64,000 nt of DNA, taken from assembly GCA_963760735.1 (NCBI GenBank), contig CAVXEB010000004.1, positions 62,001 to 126,000 of the forward strand. The letters are read 5' to 3'. The notes beneath the pieces are model-generated. The model ran no database searches and was not told the origin of the DNA. It saw only the letters and a program-made list of their open reading frames with translations. This document shows positions 58,823 to 64,000 of this stretch, in pieces. Positions within the stretch are counted from its first letter, which is position 1. Each line of letters opens with the position of its first letter. Made by a program: the position numbers and the translations under genes. Source of the stretch: CF-46 sp963760735. Lineage in GTDB: Bacteria; Chloroflexota; Limnocylindria; Limnocylindrales; CSP1-4.

Positions 58823-58916
58823 CTCATTCCTCCTCGACTCAGCCATTGGACGCCCTGCTGCGTGGCACCGCCAGTGCCGCTCGGCCCGATCTGCGCCCGT
58901 CGAGGTCGATGGCTCG

Positions 58917-60929
58917 TCAACCGCGCCTGGCCAGCGACGCCAGCCACGCGTCGCGGTCGAGGGGACTCGGGGTTGAGCGTTCGCGGCGCGGCGGGTCGCT
59001 GCCGATCGGCTGATAGCCGTCGGGGCGGGCCTCCAGGATGCCCTCCCCCATCGACAGGCCCGGAAGCTGGTGCTGGAGCCCGCGGACGCGGCCGACCGGC
59101 AGCACCGCGCCGATCGTCGACACGCCGTTCGCGGAGAACTGCCCGGTCACGCGCCCTCCGAGCCGCCCCAGCGCCGCCACGACGCCCGGCGCTGCCGACG
59201 ACGGCACCTCCAGCCTCAAGTCCGAGAGCGGCTCGCAGACCCAGGTCCCGGCGCGGTCCAGCGCCGTCATCAGCACGAGCTGGGTGAGGCGCCGGAAGTC
59301 GGCGGGCGACGTCGCGGGTGAGGCGTAGCCGCAGTCGGTCATCGTGACCCGGCAGTCGGTCACCTGCCAGCCCGCCAGACCCTCGGCCAGCGCCTCGCGG
59401 ACGTTCGCCTCCATCTGCGCCACGAACGTCTCGGGCGTCTTGAACAGGTAGAGCGGGATGAGGCGTGGCTCGACGTGGTGGCGGAACTCGACCCCCGAGC
59501 CGAACGCCGCCGGCTCGATCCGCAGGGCGAGTGTTGCCTTGAACGGGTTGGTGCTCAGGGGCGAGCTATGACCGGTGATGTTCGTCTTCGTCTTCGCCCG
59601 GATGACCTCGTCCGCCTCGCCGATTCGCGCCGGTCGCTCGATGCAGACCGTCGTTGTCTCCCGAAAGTCCGCGCCGATGCCGTATTCGCGCTCGAGCGTC
59701 GCCTGGATGACCTCCTTCTGGACCTCCCCGTACAACGAGACGGTGATCTCGTGCCGGTCCTCGTCCTGGCGGACGTCGATGAGGGGGTCCTGCTCGGCGA
59801 GCTGGGCGAGGGCCGCCCGCAGGGAGCCCTGCTGCGCCGGGTCGTCGGCGAACACGACCGCCTCGAGCGCCGGCCGGGGGAAGCGCGCGGCCGCCTCGTC
59901 GCCGGGTCGTGGCTCGCCGATCGCATCGCCGACCCGGACCGTTCCGAGGCCGCGGATCGTCGCCATCTCCCCGGCGGCGACGACATCTCGCCGCGGCGCA
60001 CCTGCAGGGGCGAAGACGCGGATCGAGGTTGCCTTCTCCTCGTCTCCCCCGCCGACGCGGACGCGCTGGCGCGGACGGAGCATGCCGTCGAACAGCCGGG
60101 CGTAGGCGACTCGCTCGCCGGCAGTCGTCCGCTCGATCTTGAAGACACGGCCCGAGACCGGCGCGTCGGGGTCGCCACTCGCGCCACCGAGGAGCTCGAC
60201 GACGCCCACCAGCAGCTCGTCGACACCGACGCCGTACCCGGCCGAGCCGAAGAACACCGGGTGGACGGCGGCCGCGCGCGTCTGGACGGCGAGCGCCTCG
60301 CGCATCCGCGGGTACGCCGGCGGGGCGTCCTCGCGAACGAACGCCCGGAGGATCGCCTCGTCGTTGTCGGCGACGACCTCGGTCAGTGCCTTCCGGTGGG
60401 CCGGATCGTCGGGCCCCAACGGGACGACGCTCGCCGATCGTGAGCCGGCCTCGCGGACGGCCTCCATCGGAACGACCGACGGCGTGAGCCGGCGGCGCAT
60501 CGCCTCGACGACGCGGGCCGGGTCGGCGCCGGCGCGATCGATCTTGTTGACGAAGATCAGCGTCGGGACGTGGAGCCGCCGCAGCGCCCGGAACAGCAGC
60601 GGGGTCTGCGGCTGGACGCCTTCGACGGCGGACACGACGAGAACCGCACCGTCGAGCACCGCGAGGACGCGTTCGACCTCGGCGATGAAGTCCGGATGGC
60701 CCGGCGTGTCGACCAGGTTGACCGCGAGGTCGCCGACCTGGAACGAGGCGACCGCCGAGCGGATCGTGATGCCGCGTTCGCGCTCGAGCTCGAGCGAGTC
60801 GGTCTGGGTGGTTCCGGCGTCGACGCTGCCGACGTGATCGATGGCGCCTGCGGCGTAGAGCAGACGCTCGCTGAGGGTGGTCTTACCGGCGTCGACGTGA
60901 GCGAGGATTCCGAGATTGAGCGTGCGCAT
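58917..60929 (-). CDS. tetracycline-resistance ribosomal protection-type GTPase
   Basis: A 670-aa EF-G-like GTPase of the Tet(M)/Otr(A) type, which displaces tetracycline from the ribosome; chromosomal homologues may have other housekeeping roles. The G domain has LAHVDAGKTTLSERLLYAAG, ERGITIRSAVASF, LVDTPGHPDF and FVNKIDRAG. Domain IV has GEVQKEVIQATLEREYG and KTKTNITGHSSPLSTNPF, and the C-terminal region has VTMTDCGYASPATSPADFRR. A short reading frame with its own ribosome-binding site overlaps its start (60987) and may be a leader peptide. Resistance is not proven by sequence. Confidence 0.88.
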   Translation of the reverse strand: MRTLNLGILAHVDAGKTTLSERLLYAAGAIDHVGSVDAGTTQTDSLELERERGITIRSAVASFQVGDLAVNLVDTPGHPDFIAEVERVLAVLDGAVLVVSAVEGVQPQTPLLFRALRRLHVPTLIFVNKIDRAGADPARVVEAMRRRLTPSVVPMEAVREAGSRSASVVPLGPDDPAHRKALTEVVADNDEAILRAFVREDAPPAYPRMREALAVQTRAAAVHPVFFGSAGYGVGVDELLVGVVELLGGASGDPDAPVSGRVFKIERTTAGERVAYARLFDGMLRPRQRVRVGGGDEEKATSIRVFAPAGAPRRDVVAAGEMATIRGLGTVRVGDAIGEPRPGDEAAARFPRPALEAVVFADDPAQQGSLRAALAQLAEQDPLIDVRQDEDRHEITVSLYGEVQKEVIQATLEREYGIGADFRETTTVCIERPARIGEADEVIRAKTKTNITGHSSPLSTNPFKATLALRIEPAAFGSGVEFRHHVEPRLIPLYLFKTPETFVAQMEANVREALAEGLAGWQVTDCRVTMTDCGYASPATSPADFRRLTQLVLMTALDRAGTWVCEPLSDLRLEVPSSAAPGVVAALGRLGGRVTGQFSANGVSTIGAVLPVGRVRGLQHQLPGLSMGEGILEARPDGYQPIGSDPPRRERSTPSPLDRDAWLASLARRG

Positions 60930-60987
60930 GGAGCCTCATGTCGTGCAAGGAGGTGGAAACCTTCTGGCTGGACACGGTTGCTCCCAT
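60881..60987 (-). promoter_or_regulatory. possible leader peptide of the ribosomal protection gene
   Basis: On the minus strand an ATG at 60987 follows AAAGGAG and opens a 34-codon frame (MGATVSSQKVSTSLHD onward) that ends in TAA inside the GTPase gene. CCTCCTT at 60953-60947 can pair with the AAGGAG of the leader's own ribosome-binding site. tet(M)-type genes are known to be controlled by a short leader peptide. Here this is inferred from sequence. Confidence 0.4.
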
Positions 60988-61066
60988 GACGCTCCTTTCT
61001 CGCGAATTGGCGCGGCTGCGCCCAAACAGGGTCGCACGACCGGTCAAGTCGGGCCGCGCGGCGTCG

Positions 61067-61094
61067 TTGACATCGTGATACCAGACGGTATCAT
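61067..61094 (+). promoter_or_regulatory. promoter with embedded operator for the antitoxin-doc operon
   Basis: TTGACA at 61067-61072 and TATCAT at 61089-61094 make a sigma-70-type promoter with a 16-bp spacer. TGATACC (61076-61082) and GGTATCA (61087-61093) form a 7-bp inverted repeat inside it, so a bound repressor would occlude polymerase. The start site is expected near 61101, at the ATG (61102), which suggests a leaderless mRNA. Confidence 0.65.
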
Positions 61095-61101
61095 CCGGTC
61101 A

Positions 61102-61302
61102 ATGCCGATGACCCTGCGACTCTCCCCAGCGGAGACGGAAGCCCTTCGGGAGACCGCGCGCCGCGAGCACCGATCGATGCAGGAGGTCGCTCGCGAGGCA
61201 ATCGCGGCGTACGTGTCGAGCCGCGTGCGGCGCCGGGATGAGCACCTCGCGCGGATCGTCCAGGAGGATGCCGCGCTTCTTCGGCGCCTCGGCAGCAATT
61301 GA
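61102..61302 (+). CDS. ribbon-helix-helix antitoxin of a Doc module
   Basis: A 66-aa antitoxin. MTLRLSPAETEALRETARRE and HRSMQEVAREAIAAYV form a ribbon-helix-helix DNA-binding domain. The remainder, RRRDEHLARIVQEDAALLRR, is a helix likely to wrap the toxin. ATG 61102 or 61108. The stop overlaps the toxin start (TTGA). It is expected to autorepress from the palindrome in its promoter, with the toxin as co-repressor. Confidence 0.82.
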   Translation: MPMTLRLSPAETEALRETARREHRSMQEVAREAIAAYVSSRVRRRDEHLARIVQEDAALLRRLGSN

Positions 61303-61682
61303 CCGAGTACCTCGACCTCGAGGACCTCCTCGCAGCGGCAGACGCTGCCGTTGGCGGCCACGCCGACGTTCGCGACATCGGGCTGCTCCAGGCCGCCGCT
61401 GCACGACCGCAGGCGACCGCATTCGGCGATGACGCGTATCCGGACCTTGATTCGAAGGCGGCGGCCCTGCTCCAGTCGATCGTCACCGGGCATCCTCTGG
61501 TCGACGGGAACAAACGGCTCGGCTGGGTGGCGGTCCGACTCTTCTACCTGATGAACGGGTCCGACATTCACCCGGGCGCGGACGATGCGTTCGAATTCAT
61601 TGTCAGGATCGCAGCCGGCGAGCTCCGTGAGGTTTCCGACATCTCGCAGATCCTCGAGGCGTGGCGGACTGAACCAGGCTGA
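61299..61682 (+). CDS. Doc/Fic family toxin
   Basis: A 127-aa Fic-fold protein of the Doc type. The active-site loop is TGHPLVDGNKRLGWVAVRLF, matching HPFxDGNKR of Doc with Leu in place of Phe. EYLDLEDLLAAADAAVGG, RDIGLLQAAAARPQATAFG and the terminal helices complete the small Doc size. Doc of phage P1 phosphorylates EF-Tu; the same activity here is inferred from the motif. The TTG start overlaps the antitoxin stop. Confidence 0.87.
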   Translation: MTEYLDLEDLLAAADAAVGGHADVRDIGLLQAAAARPQATAFGDDAYPDLDSKAAALLQSIVTGHPLVDGNKRLGWVAVRLFYLMNGSDIHPGADDAFEFIVRIAAGELREVSDISQILEAWRTEPG

Positions 61683-61708
61683 GGTGGACCGACTCGCGCC
61701 GCGGTGCT

Positions 61709-61984
61709 TCAGTCGGGCGGCTTGTCGTCATTCGGGCGGTCGGGTGCCTCCGCTGCCTGCCTTGCTCGGTAGGCAGCGAGGTCGCGCTTCGCCATCCGAT
61801 CGAACAGGGGCATCACGAACGGTGCCATGCACAGGCCCGCGACGAAGAGCGGCACGATGAGGAGCAGGACGTCCTCGGCATCGTGGGGGAGCCCGAGGCC
61901 CGACAGGATGTTTGTCGTGACGACGTAGCCGATCGCGCCGGCTGGAAGGGCGAGGACGGCGAGGATCGTCGGGCGAGAGATCAC
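61709..61984 (-). CDS. small membrane protein, unknown
   Basis: A 91-aa protein with two hydrophobic helices (PTILAVLALPAGAIGYVV and VLLLIVPLFVAGLCMAPFVM) and a charged tail (RARQAAEAPDRPNDDKPP). The GTG at 61984 is chosen because CAGGAGTCCC precedes it; a longer form from 62017 adds basic residues only. No family recognised. Confidence 0.6.
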   Translation of the reverse strand: MISRPTILAVLALPAGAIGYVVTTNILSGLGLPHDAEDVLLLIVPLFVAGLCMAPFVMPLFDRMAKRDLAAYRARQAAEAPDRPNDDKPPD

Positions 61985-62077
61985 GGGACTCCTGCGAGCG
62001 AGACGGACGGCGACCATGACGCTTCGGGGGTCGGAGCGCAAGGGCAGGGACGGCCACGCGCCCGCTCACCGGGACTT

Positions 62078-62854
62078 TCAGTCGTTCGCGGTCAAGGTCA
62101 GCGTCCAGGGATACCCGGTTCGAGCCGGTTCCGCGAGTCGCACGGGCCACCGGTCCGCCAGCAGGTCGGCGAGGGCATCCGGGTCGTCCGGCTCCGACCC
62201 GGAAGCGAGGAGATGGCGCGCCGCTTCGCCGCGGATTCGCTTGGCGATGACGTCGCCGATCCGTTGCCCGTCTTCGCCCGCCTGGTCGACCTTGACGGCC
62301 ACGCATCGATGGCCGACTCCGGCGGGCATCCCCAGCGATTGGAAGCTCGGCGGTCGGAGGTCGACGATGACGCCGGCAGGTCCCGCGAGGTCGGCGAGGA
62401 GGCCCGCGAGCACGGCCCGCCACATTGGCTCGACGCGGCCCACGCCGACGAGATCCGACCAGGCCCGCATGCGGTAGGCGGGGATCCGATCGGCCGGCCG
62501 GAGCGCGCCCCACAACGCCGACGTGATGACGACGCTGCGCTCGGCTCGCTCCCGGGCCGCGCCGCGGAGCGAGGGGAGATCGAGCCCCACATGCAGCGGC
62601 CCCGCGTAGACGTCGGCCGCGGGTCGCGTTGCCAGCTCGAGAAGGCGCGTGTTGCGCGCGATCTGGGCGGCCATCGTCGGTCGCTCGAACAGCCGCTCGA
62701 AGGCATCCGGGCCGGCGCTCGTCTCGATCAGGGCATCGAGGACCCGGATCCGGAGCGGCGTGAGCTCCGGAAAGGACAGCTGGTCGAGGGCGACCGGGCT
62801 GCCGTGATCCGGGGCGGGCCGCTTCGTCTCCGACGGCGGCACGATGATGAGCAC
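62078..62854 (-). CDS. yaaA: YaaA family (DUF328) peroxide stress protein
   Basis: A 258-aa YaaA homologue: MLIIVPPSETKRPAPDHGSP at the N-terminus, SLRGAARERAERSVVITSAL WGALRPADRIPAYRM in the centre, and VIVDLRPPSFQSLGM later. E. coli YaaA lowers intracellular iron during peroxide stress and binds DNA. The PSETK motif is diagnostic. Neighbouring genes do not suggest an OxyR operon. Confidence 0.88.
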   Translation of the reverse strand: MLIIVPPSETKRPAPDHGSPVALDQLSFPELTPLRIRVLDALIETSAGPDAFERLFERPTMAAQIARNTRLLELATRPAADVYAGPLHVGLDLPSLRGAARERAERSVVITSALWGALRPADRIPAYRMRAWSDLVGVGRVEPMWRAVLAGLLADLAGPAGVIVDLRPPSFQSLGMPAGVGHRCVAVKVDQAGEDGQRIGDVIAKRIRGEAARHLLASGSEPDDPDALADLLADRWPVRLAEPARTGYPWTLTLTAND

Positions 62855-62921
62855 CGTCGCATGGTCACATGACGGCCCGCTCGCGGGTCAAGCCGTCATG
62901 GGACCAACCCGGAGTGAATCC

Positions 62922-63806
62922 ATGCACGATCAGGAATGGCTCGCCGACCGCTTCGAGGCCAACCGCTCGCACCTTCGCGGTGTCGCCTTCCGGATGCTCG
63001 GCTCCGTGACGGAGGCGGACGACGCGGTCCAGGAAGCCTGGATCCGGCTGAGCCGGACCGACACGACCGATGTCGACAACCTCCGGGCGTGGCTGACCAC
63101 GGTCGTCGGCCGGGTCTGCCTGAACATGCTGCGGTCGCGCAGGACCCGACGCGAGGCGTCCCTCGAGACCCACCTGCCGGATCCGATCGTCAGCCCGGAG
63201 GAGGGCCTGGATCCCGAGCAGGAAGCGCTGATCGGCGACTCGATCGGGCTGGCGATGCTCGTCGTCCTTGACTCGCTCACGCCGGCGGAGCGCGTCGCAT
63301 TCGTGCTCCACGACGTGTTCGCCGTGCCGTTCGACGAGATCGCACCGATCGTCGGCCGGACGCCCGCGGCCGCGCGGCAGCTCGCAAGCCGGGCGCGTCG
63401 TCGCGTCCAGGGTGCGCCGGTGCCCGATGTCGATCTCGACGGCCAGTGGGCGGTCGTCGACGCGTTCCTCGCGGCCGCGCGCGACGGCGACTTCGAGCGC
63501 CTGGTCGCCGTCCTCGACCCGGACGTGGTGCTCCGCTCCGACGGCGGCGAAGCCCGGCCGGAGCTGGTGTCGCTCGTCCATGGAGCGCGGGCCGTGGCCG
63601 AGCAGGCGTGGACCTTCCGCCGGTTCGCCGACACGGCGACGCGGGTCCTGGTCAACGGCGTCCCGGGCGGCGTGGCGTGGGCGCCCGACGGGAGCCCGTT
63701 CGCCGTGCTCGCGTTGACCGTCAACGGCGGGCGGATCGTCGCGATCGACATCCTTGCGGATCCGCATCGGCTCGGGCAGCTCGACCTCACGGTCGTTGCG
63801 GGCTGA
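62922..63806 (+). CDS. ECF41-type RNA polymerase sigma factor
   Basis: A 294-aa sigma-70 family factor. Region 2 is FEANRSHLRGVAFRMLGSVT EADDAVQEAWIRL, with AWLTTVVGRVCLNMLRSRRT. Region 4 is LTPAERVAFVLHDVFAVPFD EIAPIVGRTPAAARQLASRA. It is followed by a 100-residue SnoaL-like domain (VVDAFLAAARDGDFERLVAV, DILADPHRLGQLDL). This C-terminal extension replaces the anti-sigma factor in ECF41. The ATG at 62922 follows GGAGTGAATCC; one at 62898 is possible. The next gene, partly in the window, may be its target. Confidence 0.9.
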   Translation: MHDQEWLADRFEANRSHLRGVAFRMLGSVTEADDAVQEAWIRLSRTDTTDVDNLRAWLTTVVGRVCLNMLRSRRTRREASLETHLPDPIVSPEEGLDPEQEALIGDSIGLAMLVVLDSLTPAERVAFVLHDVFAVPFDEIAPIVGRTPAAARQLASRARRRVQGAPVPDVDLDGQWAVVDAFLAAARDGDFERLVAVLDPDVVLRSDGGEARPELVSLVHGARAVAEQAWTFRRFADTATRVLVNGVPGGVAWAPDGSPFAVLALTVNGGRIVAIDILADPHRLGQLDLTVVAG

Positions 63807-63901
63807 CGGTTCGCATCCGTCTGCAACGGTCACGTCCGGGCGTTGACGCGGGTCTCATGTGTGACCCCCCGACGATCGACGCATGGAGGAGCGATGACGA
63901 C

Positions 63902-64000
63902 ATGAGCAACTCCGCCGGCAGGGCCTTTGCCGCTCCCCGCTACGTCACGGTCTTCAATCCGATCACGAGGCGGGTGCTGGCCGCCGGTGTTCCGCTCGGC
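63902..64000 (+). CDS. nitroreductase/quinone reductase family protein, N-terminal part
   Basis: The first 33 codons run off the window. MSNSAGRAFAAPRYVTVFNP ITRRVLAAGVPLG resembles the N-terminal helix of DUF385/Ddn-type F420-dependent reductases (related to the gene at 56.5-56.9 kb). Upstream, GGAGGAGCG precedes ATGACGACATGA, so a three-codon frame ends across the true ATG at 63902. It is probably controlled by the ECF41 sigma factor 95 bp upstream. Confidence 0.6.
   Translation, partial: MSNSAGRAFAAPRYVTVFNPITRRVLAAGVPLG

Noticed and set aside
62850..62921. ECF41 autoregulated promoter (TGTCACA and CGTC)
   Set aside because: GGTCACA and a later CGTC are present, but the spacing (about 24 bp) does not fit the expected promoter geometry.
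1..64000. CRISPR arrays, rRNA genes, transposases and integrases
   Set aside because: No regularly spaced direct repeats, no rRNA sequence and no transposase or integrase motif were seen anywhere in the window.

Overview
The window is about 70 % G+C, gene-dense and built from tightly coupled operons. The gene content suggests a high-GC Chloroflexota, possibly a Limnocylindria-like lineage: yebC-ruvC-ruvA and ruvB-DUF2905-tgt blocks, RNase Y beside YmdB, a TrpR/YerC-type regulator heading the histidine operon, several deazaflavin (F420)-type oxidoreductases, and PF03640-type lipoproteins. This placement is inferred from gene content and not tested by phylogeny.

Layout. 1-2.5 kb: the start of a class A penicillin-binding protein diverges from tyrS. 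2.5-9.9 kb: a complete histidine cluster. yerC-hisG-hisD-hisC-hisB-hisH-hisF-hisIE is one minus-strand operon in which every junction overlaps. hisA is read divergently from a 55-bp control region holding four tandem 8-bp repeats. 9.9-12 kb: an EF-G paralogue. 12-31.8 kb: a largely plus-strand housekeeping block for recombination (yebC, ruvC, ruvA, ruvB, recA, recX), tRNA modification (tgt, miaB, miaA), RNA turnover (rny, ymdB) and ribosome rescue (hflX). 31.8-32.5 kb: two homologous structured RNA elements in tandem, each behind a pair of GTGGAYAA boxes 42 bp apart. 33-36 kb: small exported and effector-binding proteins, then a stretch of gene debris. 36.4-45 kb: asnA and many accessory genes, several broken by single-base indels, then an ArsR-SRPBCC-DUF1801 operon and a c-di-GMP-I riboswitch in front of a 31-codon reading frame. 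45-64 kb: accessory metabolism and regulation, including map, a RibD-like reductase, luciferase-like and FAD oxidoreductases, and a GlxA-type regulator whose two flanking genes share a 31-bp upstream site. The same stretch holds a hydrolase-cyclase fusion, an orphan baseplate-like protein, a ribosomal-protection GTPase with a possible leader peptide, a Doc toxin-antitoxin pair and an ECF41-type sigma factor.

How it works together. The left half is core biosynthesis and genome maintenance with strong translational coupling. The right half is a patchwork of small regulated units, several with visible operators (yerC/hisA, arsR, glxA, antitoxin-doc). No transposase, CRISPR array, rRNA or tRNA was recognised.

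A caution: recX, a solute-binding protein, a luciferase-like gene, an MBL hydrolase, ltrA and an SRPBCC gene all need frame changes. hisA and map lack a stop at the expected place. Where the cause can be guessed, it is a one-base change in a run of two or three identical bases. That fits uncorrected sequencing indels at least as well as true pseudogenes.
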